64,000 nucleotides of DNA from Mangrovivirga halotolerans (lineage in GTDB: Bacteria > Bacteroidota > Bacteroidia > Cytophagales > Cyclobacteriaceae): contig NZ_JAPFQN010000014.1 of assembly GCF_026241165.1 (NCBI RefSeq), positions 17,379 to 81,378 of the forward strand, written 5' to 3'. The position numbers were made by a program, and so were the translations under genes. The notes below the pieces were generated by a model. It did no database searches and was not told where the DNA came from. It saw only the letters and a program-made list of their open reading frames with translations. Each line of letters starts with the position of its first letter. Position 1 is the first letter of the stretch. This document shows, in pieces, positions 1 to 7,547 of this stretch.

Positions 1-168
1 AAAAGAATGAGTGGTAATTTGTTGGCCATTTTTAAATTGATCTGTTTTAATTTCAAAAATAACTGGATATTTGGTGAAATCAATATTAAAGACAAACTAA
101 AATTTGTCCAATATTACATTGCATTAAATATTGTAATCGTTCATATCCATCAGGCTCTAAAACGTTAA
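1..168 (+). CDS. possible 3' end of an unrecognised gene
   Basis: The first plus-strand frame is open from base 1 for 55 codons and ends in TAA at 166-168. The peptide is rich in Ile, Phe, Asn and Lys and ends in HQALKR. It could be the C-terminus of a gene beginning before the window, but 55 open codons in AT-rich DNA can also arise by chance. I do not recognise a family. A perfect 9-bp inverted repeat follows the stop immediately. Confidence 0.3.
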   Translation, partial: KRMSGNLLAIFKLICFNFKNNWIFGEINIKDKLKFVQYYIALNIVIVHIHQALKR

Positions 169-187
169 AATACAATATTATTGTATT
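169..187. repeat. perfect AT-rich inverted repeat
   Basis: AATACAATA and TATTGTATT flank a single T. The arms are perfectly complementary over 9 bp. It lies between the stop of the possible gene at 1-168 and the stop of the glycosylase gene at 212. The one-base centre makes it a poor RNA hairpin unless inner pairs open, and no clear T-tract follows. It could be a protein-binding site or part of a weak terminator. Confidence 0.35.
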
Positions 188-211
188 ACGCAAAAACCAA
201 ACCAATATTCA

Positions 212-805
212 TTACAATTCTGAAAGCAAAAAGTCCTCCTTTAGCCTTTTACTAACAAATTCAGACTCATTAATATAAAATCGCCATGGATTTAAAGCAT
301 CCTTACCTGCATAATCTACACCTATCCTGGTGCTGACCATGATCTCCTCATCAGATAATTCCGGCATATTAGTTAAAAACAATTCATCTGAAATTAAACT
401 TTGTCCCGTTTTATCTTTTTTTAATCCAATTGCTTTTGTCCATTTGCCAGGCCCATCTGTTGCAGGATAGATGTAGTCTGATTGGTTAACCGGTTCTACA
501 GCTCTAACAAGAATAGCATCGGCAGTACCTTCTGAATTGGTAACGATATTAAATAAATGGTGAATTCCATAACACAGATAAATATAACATCTGCCGCCTT
601 CCATAAACATCACCGTGTTTCGTTTTGTCATTCCACCCGATGCATGACAAGCCTTATCATTAAAGCCTCTGTAAGCTTCAGTTTCAACAATTTTTAACTG
701 ATGTAAAATTCCATCATTTTGATAGTTAATTACCTTACCTAATAATTGCTTCGCAACACTAACTACGTTATTTTGTAAATAAAATTCTTTGCTTAATTTT
801 TCCAT
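212..805 (-). CDS. DNA-3-methyladenine glycosylase (AAG/MPG family)
   Basis: This is a monofunctional base-excision repair glycosylase that flips out and removes alkylated purines such as 3-methyladenine and hypoxanthine in the cytoplasm. At 197 residues it has normal bacterial length. The family signature is complete: VETEAY (residues ~40-45) carries the catalytic Glu, followed by the KACHASGG and TKRN segments, the CYGIHHLFNIV strand, and the GTADAILVRAVEP core. The ATG at 805 gives a natural N-terminus (MEKLSKEFY). It is divergent from the DUF2911 gene with a 66-bp gap, so it is probably transcribed alone. The family assignment is secure; the exact substrate range cannot be read from the sequence. 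Confidence 0.93.
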   Translation of the reverse strand: MEKLSKEFYLQNNVVSVAKQLLGKVINYQNDGILHQLKIVETEAYRGFNDKACHASGGMTKRNTVMFMEGGRCYIYLCYGIHHLFNIVTNSEGTADAILVRAVEPVNQSDYIYPATDGPGKWTKAIGLKKDKTGQSLISDELFLTNMPELSDEEIMVSTRIGVDYAGKDALNPWRFYINESEFVSKRLKEDFLLSEL

Positions 806-871
806 TTAATATTTAAACAGTATAACTGCTTATAACGTTACAAGAAATTAATAAACATATTATAAACTACC

Positions 872-1753
872 ATGCGTAAACAAACACTATCTATTTTCTC
901 AATTATTGCCCTGACATTAATAATGTTTACGGCAAATGCACAACAAGGTATCCAACTCCCACAACCCAGTCCGTCAGCGAAACTAACTCAGTCTGTAGGA
1001 TTAAGTACAATTGAAGTTGAATACTCTCGTCCAGGAGCTAAAGGAAGAGAAATATTCGGTTCATTAGTTCCCTACGATCAAATCTGGAGAACCGGGGCGA
1101 ATGCTTCAACAAAGATCACATTAAGTGATGACTTTACCTTTGAAGGAAAGGAAATACCAGCTGGAAAATATTCCTTATATACAATTCCTGGAAAAGACAG
1201 CTGGGATATTATTATTCACAGAAACCTTGAGCTTTGGGGTTCAGGAGGTTACGATGAATCAGATGATCTGGTTAGATTTTCTGTAAAACCAACATCTTCA
1301 AAAACTTTCTTTGAAACTTTGACGATCGAATTTTCAAATCTGGGTTTCGCCGATGCAATGATGGACATCAAATGGGGAAACACTGTCGTCAGCTTTAAAA
1401 TTTCAACTGAAGTCGACAGTAAGGTAATGGCTCAGATCAATGAAAAGGTTATTAATGCTGAGGGAGATATTGACGCAAGCTTATATGCAGCAGCTGCTAA
1501 TTATTATTTAATGGCAGATAAAGATGATATGGATCAGGCCATCGAATGGGTAAACAAAGCTCTTGAAGCAAATCCAAAAGCTTTCTGGTTGATGCATAAT
1601 AAAGCTAAAATGCAAGCTAAAAACGGAGATTACAAAGCTGCAATTGAAACTGCTGAAAAATCAATGGAGCTAGCTAAAGAAAATCCAAATGGAGATTTTG
1701 GTTACATCAAAAATAACCAGGACGCGATTAAGAAATGGAAAGAAATGATGTAA
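872..1753 (+). CDS. DUF2911 secreted protein with TPR-like C-terminus
   Basis: The product has 293 residues and a Sec signal peptide (hydrophobic residues 5-21 ending ANAQ). Residues ~30-175 match the DUF2911 family common in Bacteroidota, with the typical VEYSRPGAKGREIFG and WRTGANASTKI stretches. Residues ~200-290 look like helical TPR-type repeats (AIEWVNKALEANPKAF, then AAIETAEKSMELA). The function of DUF2911 is not established; the protein is probably periplasmic or on the outer membrane. It stands alone, divergent from the glycosylase and convergent with the symporter, and ends at a strong bidirectional terminator. Confidence 0.88.
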   Translation: MRKQTLSIFSIIALTLIMFTANAQQGIQLPQPSPSAKLTQSVGLSTIEVEYSRPGAKGREIFGSLVPYDQIWRTGANASTKITLSDDFTFEGKEIPAGKYSLYTIPGKDSWDIIIHRNLELWGSGGYDESDDLVRFSVKPTSSKTFFETLTIEFSNLGFADAMMDIKWGNTVVSFKISTEVDSKVMAQINEKVINAEGDIDASLYAAAANYYLMADKDDMDQAIEWVNKALEANPKAFWLMHNKAKMQAKNGDYKAAIETAEKSMELAKENPNGDFGYIKNNQDAIKKWKEMM

Positions 1754-1771
1754 AAAAAACATCAAATATTT

Positions 1772-1800
1772 AAGGGAACTCTCATAAGGAGTTCCTTTTT
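1772..1800. terminator. bidirectional intrinsic terminator
   Basis: GGAACTC (1775-1781) pairs with GAGTTCC (1789-1795), extended by A/T pairs on both sides, with a 7-nt loop. A run of T follows on the plus strand. On the minus strand A-rich DNA gives the matching U-tract. It sits between the converging DUF2911 and symporter genes and can serve both. Confidence 0.85.
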
Positions 1801-3504
1801 TTATGCCCTATTATTTCTGATCCACTGAATAATTACTGCCACAAATACTACAGCCAGGCATCCTATTAGGTTATACCACAAATATCCGATCTCGAAGATC
1901 TCTTTGACATTTAGAATATGAGTCACAATAACCAGTCCTTCTCCTACTACAGCACCAATAAATACTGCAGTTCCTTTTACAAATTTAATGTAAAACGCTG
2001 TAACAAAAATACCTAGAATCGCCCCATAGAATAAGGACCCCAATAAGTTAACTAGTTGAATAAGGTTCTCAAGAAGATTTGCATTAAAGGCAAATGTCAT
2101 AGCTAAGATGCCCCAGAATAGTGTTAATAATTTACTGGCATTTAAGTAATGTTGTTGTGAAGCTTCTTTTTTGAAGTATCTTTTATAAAAATCAACTGTT
2201 GCAGTAGAACCCAATGCATTTAATTCAGATGAAGTACTACTCATGGCTGCACTAAAAATCACAGCGAACAATAAACCTACTATACCAACCGGTAAATGAT
2301 CCATAACAAAGGTCATGAATACATAATCTTTATCATTAGTTTCTACCAAAGGTGATTTCTCATTGATATATTTCTTTACTTCAGACCTTAATTCAGTTTC
2401 AGCTTCACTCATCTGCATTGCTTTACTCAGGGCATTTTCAGAAGCTTTGTCGTCACCATTATCTATTGCTGAAAGCATATCCCGGTAAGCATTGGATTTA
2501 CTTTGATGAATATTCTCGAATTCTTCATTAACCTGATCGAAGAAAGCACTCCCCTCTTTTTCGGATATTTCTTCAATGGCTACCTCATTGAAAAATACGG
2601 GAGGTTGATTGAATTGATAGAAAACAAAAACCAAAATTCCGACAAAAAGTATTAAAAACTGCATTGGAACTTTCAGTAATCCATTCATCATCAAACCAAG
2701 TCTGCTTTCGCGAATTGATAGACCTGAAATATATCTTTGTACTTGTGACTGATCAGTTCCAAAATAAGCCATGAATAAAAAGAAAGCCCCGAATATTCCC
2801 GACCACATGTTATATCTGTCTTCCAGATCAAAAGAAAAACTTATCGGATTGAGTTTACCACTTTTGCCTGCAACATATAAAGCGTCTTTAAACGATATAT
2901 CATCTGGTAAAAGAACAAATACCATAATACCAGCTACAATCATCCCTCCCATCATCACAGCCATTTGCTGCTGTTGGGTTTGAGACACCGCTTTAGTTCC
3001 TCCGACTACGGTATAAATAATAACTAGCACCCCTATAATCAGAGTAGTAATAGATAAAGGAATACTTAAAAGAGTAGAAAGAATTATAGCCGGCGCATAT
3101 ATTGTTATTCCTGCGGCTAATCCTCTTTGTAATAAAAATAATAGAGCAGCCAGAGAACGCGTTTTTGCATCAAAGCGATTTTCAAGAAATTCGTACGCTG
3201 TATAAACTTTTAATTTATAAAATATTGGAATGAAGGTTACGGAAAGGACGATCATAGCTATTGGCAATCCAAAATAGAATTGCACAAACTGCATCCCATC
3301 AGCATATGCCTGACCAGGAGTACTTAAAAAAGTAATTGCACTAGCCTGAGTAGCCATTACTGACAAACCTATTGTCCACCATTTTGAAGTATTACCCCCT
3401 TTGAGGTAATCTTCAATATCTTTTGAACCCCGGGTTTTAATCACCCCGTAGGTTACTATAAAAATCAACGTTCCTGCCAGAACCAGCCAGTCAATCCAAC
3501 TCAT
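1801..3504 (-). CDS. sodium:solute symporter (SSS family)
   Basis: This is an inner-membrane Na+-coupled transporter of 567 residues with about 13 predicted membrane segments. Family features include the early KGGNTSKWWTIGLSVMATQ stretch, the central YFGTDQSQVQRY signature (~247-258) and FSAAMSSTSSELNALGS in a late helix. The substrate cannot be inferred. A hydrophilic, partly helical insertion of about 90 residues (~303-392) sits between two membrane segments. A 41-residue single-span protein is encoded directly upstream with its stop 3 nt before this ATG, which suggests translational coupling and a two-component transporter. It ends at the shared terminator at 1772-1800. Confidence 0.92.
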   Translation of the reverse strand: MSWIDWLVLAGTLIFIVTYGVIKTRGSKDIEDYLKGGNTSKWWTIGLSVMATQASAITFLSTPGQAYADGMQFVQFYFGLPIAMIVLSVTFIPIFYKLKVYTAYEFLENRFDAKTRSLAALLFLLQRGLAAGITIYAPAIILSTLLSIPLSITTLIIGVLVIIYTVVGGTKAVSQTQQQQMAVMMGGMIVAGIMVFVLLPDDISFKDALYVAGKSGKLNPISFSFDLEDRYNMWSGIFGAFFLFMAYFGTDQSQVQRYISGLSIRESRLGLMMNGLLKVPMQFLILFVGILVFVFYQFNQPPVFFNEVAIEEISEKEGSAFFDQVNEEFENIHQSKSNAYRDMLSAIDNGDDKASENALSKAMQMSEAETELRSEVKKYINEKSPLVETNDKDYVFMTFVMDHLPVGIVGLLFAVIFSAAMSSTSSELNALGSTATVDFYKRYFKKEASQQHYLNASKLLTLFWGILAMTFAFNANLLENLIQLVNLLGSLFYGAILGIFVTAFYIKFVKGTAVFIGAVVGEGLVIVTHILNVKEIFEIGYLWYNLIGCLAVVFVAVIIQWIRNNRA

Positions 3505-3507
3505 AAA

Positions 3508-3633
3508 TCAGGAATATATCCTACCTAAAAAATAAAACAATACAACTTGTAAAAGCAATATAAATAAAAGAAGGGCATACCAGCCCTTCCATGATTTAAA
3601 TATTGGTATATTATTTGATTTATTCTCTTCCAT
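3508..3633 (-). CDS. 41-residue membrane protein coupled to the symporter
   Basis: This is a short ORF found by reading the gap upstream of the symporter. It starts at ATG 3633 and stops at TGA 3508-3510, 3 nt before the symporter ATG. The peptide has a polar N-terminus (MEENKSNNIPIFKSW), a KGWY motif, one hydrophobic helix (~19-37) and a short positive tail (GRIYS). Small membrane partners encoded just before SSS transporters are known in other lineages (YhdT with PanF, YjcH with ActP), so an accessory subunit is a reasonable inference. A hairpin that resembles a terminator lies inside the ORF, so the alternative is a spacer with a chance frame. The protein-like composition argues against that. 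Confidence 0.68.
   Translation of the reverse strand: MEENKSNNIPIFKSWKGWYALLLFILLLQVVLFYFLGRIYS
3570..3589 (-). terminator. hairpin inside the small symporter-linked ORF
   Basis: GAAGGGC and GCCCTTC form a 7-bp stem with a 6-nt loop. Read on the minus strand it is followed by a T-rich stretch (TTTTATTTATATTG). It is positioned to end or attenuate transcription arriving from the DUF3857 genes, yet it also encodes the KGWYALL part of the 41-residue protein. Confidence 0.5.
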
Positions 3634-3662
3634 TGGCTGCTAATTTAATATTTTTAAATCCC

Positions 3663-5645
3663 TTATCCGCCAATGCCAGATCTTTTTTCTTCCACTAAGG
3701 TTAACTCTATATTTTTATTTAACTCAAGACTAACCTGATCAAAAAAGCTTTTTATCCCTGCATAAGTAGACTTTAAGAAAAAGTGCTTTTTAATATTCAG
3801 GATAATTATATAAGTTAATTTTTGTTTATTCGTATTTTCAATGATCTTACAACTAAGTAATTTATCTTTTGACAACACTACTTTACTCTCTATATCCTCT
3901 TTGACTTTATAGCCTTCTGGAACTTCAATTGTGACCATAAATTTCTTACTCCAGGGAGATATAAAATCAATATCAGAATTTCGTTGATTTGACGAAAAAG
4001 GAGATTCTCTAAGCTGAAAATCATCAAATATATTTAAGTAAAAAGAATTATGAACTTGAGATATATCTTCGGTTATAGTTATATTCTCTGTTAAGTATTC
4101 TTTTCCAAATATAAATTCATGTGATTCAAAATCGGAGTTAATATGGTTCTTAGAATAATTTCTTCTGAAATCTTCCTTATGTTCTTCTATATTATACTCT
4201 ATTTCGTCCATAAATAATGCATAATCTGCATCTGTTCTGATTTTGGAAATGTTTTTGGTTATGCTACTTTCAGAATTCAATTTTATTTCAACTGTTGTCA
4301 TAGTTGATGCTAATGAATTTCTATTGATATCAATCCAATATTCATCCCCTGAATCATTAATAACTAAGGCATTCTCATTTCTAGACTTCAGGGGTATTGC
4401 ATTTGGGGCTAATTCTGGCTTCACAGCATCAAGAATAAGAAAATCATCATATCCCCTATATAAATAAACGAGTAGATAATTGAAATGCCCCATCGTTTCA
4501 ATGTAAGGGTTTACATAACCTAGGTCTCTTGTAGCAGTGATTGCAGGATAGGCCACAAATCCCAATTCCCTTAATACAGAAACAAAGATCAAATTAATAT
4601 CTACTGAACTTCCACTTTTCTCTCTAATTGTTTTTCTAAACCCTTGACTTGGTATAATTCCATCTTTGCCATTATATGCGACCATATTATTAATCCCTTT
4701 CTTAATTATAGAAAGAGTATCGGTTAGATTCGTCGCTTTAGAGAATTCAAAATAATCTAAAAGAAACTTGTTATTTGACTTATATTTTGTGAATCCCTCA
4801 TCAGAAAGAAGATAATCATTGATAAGTTTCGAATAGTCACCCCCCAACTCATGATAGGCTGAATTTATATCGGTATAACCAACAAAATCAAAAGTATACC
4901 TAGTCAGTTTATTTTTCAATACTTGTGAATATGGTTCATCAACAATTCCTGGAACATTATTTGCCTCATAAAGAGTATTTGTCAATTCCTTGAATTTGCG
5001 TCCTCTATGGCTAACAATAGCTTTGCTTTTTCCCAACTTTGTGACTTTCACCGGATGAGCCCCTATATAGTGGGCCCTCGTAATATAATCTGTTAAAATA
5101 CCAGAATGGAAAGAACTATATAACACCGGGTCTTTTGCCTGAAACTCCCATGTAGGTACATTAATAGCGCTTAACCCTTTAATTTTATATTCATATTCAA
5201 TTATAGACCCGGGTGTAACATTAGGATAGTTAATAATAACCTTATTTAACATGCCTAAATAATCGACATGGTAGCCATTATCTTCAGCATTAAATTCAGT
5301 TTTTTCTAGTTTACCATCTTTTAAATTCCAGGTAATACCATTAAAATTTAACGATCCTCTTTTGAAATAAATAATATCTTTTGATGAATATCGTTTAACA
5401 CCGGTCTCATTTAATACTAAGACTTTTAAGTATACCGAATAATCAACTCGTCCAAAATATTCACCGGGAATAGATTTACCAATCTTCTCTATAATGACAG
5501 CATCATGAATTTCTTTAATTGAATCTAGATTATGAATATCCCAACTCTCCTTTGTCACTTCACCCAAACGAGAGTCCTTTTCCTGTGCAAAAATTATTTG
5601 AAACCCTGTTAAAAGGAATATGATAATTGTAAATATATTTTTCAA
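3663..5645 (-). CDS. DUF3857 / transglutaminase-like protein, triad degenerate
   Basis: The 660-residue protein has a signal peptide (residues 1-20, IIFAQ). It has an N-terminal DUF3857 beta-sandwich (~45-240) and a transglutaminase-like domain (~290-420), then a C-terminal beta-rich part. At the place of the catalytic Cys it has KSGSSVD (~343-349), and the catalytic His position reads FNY (~388-390). Only the Asp (ILDA, ~406) remains, so peptide-bond chemistry is unlikely. It is closely similar to the gene at 7548-9509 and less so to the one between. The start is TTG at 5645, 22 bp after the middle gene, so the three are probably one operon. The role is unknown, likely periplasmic or at the outer membrane. 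Confidence 0.85.
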   Translation of the reverse strand: MKNIFTIIIFLLTGFQIIFAQEKDSRLGEVTKESWDIHNLDSIKEIHDAVIIEKIGKSIPGEYFGRVDYSVYLKVLVLNETGVKRYSSKDIIYFKRGSLNFNGITWNLKDGKLEKTEFNAEDNGYHVDYLGMLNKVIINYPNVTPGSIIEYEYKIKGLSAINVPTWEFQAKDPVLYSSFHSGILTDYITRAHYIGAHPVKVTKLGKSKAIVSHRGRKFKELTNTLYEANNVPGIVDEPYSQVLKNKLTRYTFDFVGYTDINSAYHELGGDYSKLINDYLLSDEGFTKYKSNNKFLLDYFEFSKATNLTDTLSIIKKGINNMVAYNGKDGIIPSQGFRKTIREKSGSSVDINLIFVSVLRELGFVAYPAITATRDLGYVNPYIETMGHFNYLLVYLYRGYDDFLILDAVKPELAPNAIPLKSRNENALVINDSGDEYWIDINRNSLASTMTTVEIKLNSESSITKNISKIRTDADYALFMDEIEYNIEEHKEDFRRNYSKNHINSDFESHEFIFGKEYLTENITITEDISQVHNSFYLNIFDDFQLRESPFSSNQRNSDIDFISPWSKKFMVTIEVPEGYKVKEDIESKVVLSKDKLLSCKIIENTNKQKLTYIIILNIKKHFFLKSTYAGIKSFFDQVSLELNKNIELTLVEEKRSGIGG

Positions 5646-5667
5646 TATACTAAATTTTAAAAATGAA

Positions 5668-7536
5668 TTAACTCTTATTGTTATTCAGTAAAATCAAGGA
5701 CTTATTATCATTTTTATGTACCTTATTATAAAAATCATTCACCTCTTTAACTTCTTCTGGAGAAAATACCTTTCCTGAAAACCTGATTTTTCTATTAATC
5801 ACTAATTCTCCTTCTTTTAACTCATATTTCAAATGATAACTACCTGCTGTAGATTCCAGATTAACATCAGAAGGCACTTCTGCAATTGTATAGTCTTTTG
5901 GTAAGAGTATTTTAATCGTGCAACTTTCCTGCTGCCTTGTATTTATATGAAACTTTCTGTTATAATTTAATTCTAATTTAATTCTCTCATCTAGTTTACA
6001 TATCATCAATGGCCTAATCACCCGGTTATTTCCTGCTGAAGACATCAACCCTTTGCTTTCTCCTTTAAGTGTTAGTTGAAAGGTAGGATTTAATTCTTTT
6101 ATTTTCTCCACTTTAAAATCATTCAAAGAACTTACTTGAAATGGCAAGTTTCTTTTCATCCTTTTTTTTATCTCGTTAATTTTCAGATTATAATCATTAT
6201 CTAATCCTTCCATATAAGCCTTATTACCTTTCACGGTTTTACTAATCTCAAAAGTTGGTATATCCTTTTCAAGATCATAAACAATTTTAAGATCTTCAGC
6301 ATTTTCTTCATAAGTAAACGAAGGAGTTTTTATTAATTTTGATCCATTTTTATCAACTAATAAGGCAGTTCTATTTCCGATATGGAAGCCACTGTAATTC
6401 ATATCTGTATTCGAACTTGTACATTCAAGCCATATAGTATCTTCTTCCATAGGTACTACCAAAAAAACATGATTAAAATTGTTTTCAGGAACATCTATAT
6501 TGTATGGTTGATGCATTTTTCCGTAAGTAGCCCCAACCAAAACATAATTAGATTTAATACCAGCAACTTCAAGCATCCCTTTCATATAGGTTGATAGGCC
6601 CTTACAATCTCCGTACCCATTGGCAGCAACACTTTCCGCCGTCATTGATTGCCAACCACCAATACCTAGCTGAATACTAACGTATCGGGTATTATTCTGA
6701 AGATATTTATAGAGTTTTTCAATCTTCTCCAGCTCAGAATCAGTATCCTGTATAAGTGATTTTACTTCCTGAACTTTATTCTCTGGTAACTTATCTCTTC
6801 CTTCATTTAATTTATAAAACCAATTCCCATAATCCCTCCAGGAAGACATATCTACAAAACTACCTTCAAAAAAGAATTTATTAGGTTGTGGTACAAATCC
6901 TGGATCCTGATCTAAACCGGGCACATAATAATGTTTTTCAGATTCAGAAACATAATTTTCCATTTCAATAGTAATCCCATCCTGTTTCTCGCTAACTGTA
7001 TACAGACTTGTGTCCCCCTTGAATTGTTTATGTATATTAAAAAGATGATTGTAATTAAATTCATAGTAATACTTTTTCACTTTTACTTCTTCACTACTAA
7101 TTGGAGACCATGCTCCAAAAAATTCAAGGAAAAACAGTGATGAGCATTCTATTTTATAACTATACCTGACTACATAGGGGTATACAGGATAAGTTGGTTG
7201 ATAATAAATTATTCGTTCACCAGTAATGTTTCCTCCATAATCAGCTGATACATCTAAGAATTCTTTGGATTTAACCTTTTGAGTTTTCCCATTTGCTATT
7301 ATTTCTGCTTTGAGATTTTTAACGTCATAAAGATCTCCATATCGGAAAAATGCTTTAGCGTATTGATGACCATTTCTGTTTAATACTATTGTTTCTTCAA
7401 TGAATTCCACCTCAAAAGAGCCATCATCGTTAATCGTTACTATTTGAGAAACATTTTTTTCAGCATTTATATTAGCACCTTTGACCACTGTTATCATACA
7501 AAATAATAACAGTACAATTATTTGATTGCTCTTCAT
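5668..7536 (-). CDS. DUF3857 / transglutaminase-like protein, triad largely intact
   Basis: The 622-residue secreted protein has signal residues 1-20 (VVKGANINA), a DUF3857 domain (~30-225) and a transglutaminase-like core (~265-375). Here the catalytic Cys (GDCKG, C311) and His (FNHVF, H356) are present; the third position is Glu (WLECTS, E371) rather than Asp. This is the only member of the trio likely to be an active thiol hydrolase or transferase. The gene lies 22 bp before the next DUF3857 gene and 11 bp after the previous one, consistent with co-transcription. The substrate is unknown; extracytoplasmic protein or peptide processing is the general expectation for the fold. Confidence 0.87.
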   Translation of the reverse strand: MKSNQIIVLLLFCMITVVKGANINAEKNVSQIVTINDDGSFEVEFIEETIVLNRNGHQYAKAFFRYGDLYDVKNLKAEIIANGKTQKVKSKEFLDVSADYGGNITGERIIYYQPTYPVYPYVVRYSYKIECSSLFFLEFFGAWSPISSEEVKVKKYYYEFNYNHLFNIHKQFKGDTSLYTVSEKQDGITIEMENYVSESEKHYYVPGLDQDPGFVPQPNKFFFEGSFVDMSSWRDYGNWFYKLNEGRDKLPENKVQEVKSLIQDTDSELEKIEKLYKYLQNNTRYVSIQLGIGGWQSMTAESVAANGYGDCKGLSTYMKGMLEVAGIKSNYVLVGATYGKMHQPYNIDVPENNFNHVFLVVPMEEDTIWLECTSSNTDMNYSGFHIGNRTALLVDKNGSKLIKTPSFTYEENAEDLKIVYDLEKDIPTFEISKTVKGNKAYMEGLDNDYNLKINEIKKRMKRNLPFQVSSLNDFKVEKIKELNPTFQLTLKGESKGLMSSAGNNRVIRPLMICKLDERIKLELNYNRKFHINTRQQESCTIKILLPKDYTIAEVPSDVNLESTAGSYHLKYELKEGELVINRKIRFSGKVFSPEEVKEVNDFYNKVHKNDNKSLILLNNNKS

Positions 7537-7547
7537 AAAAAAATAAA

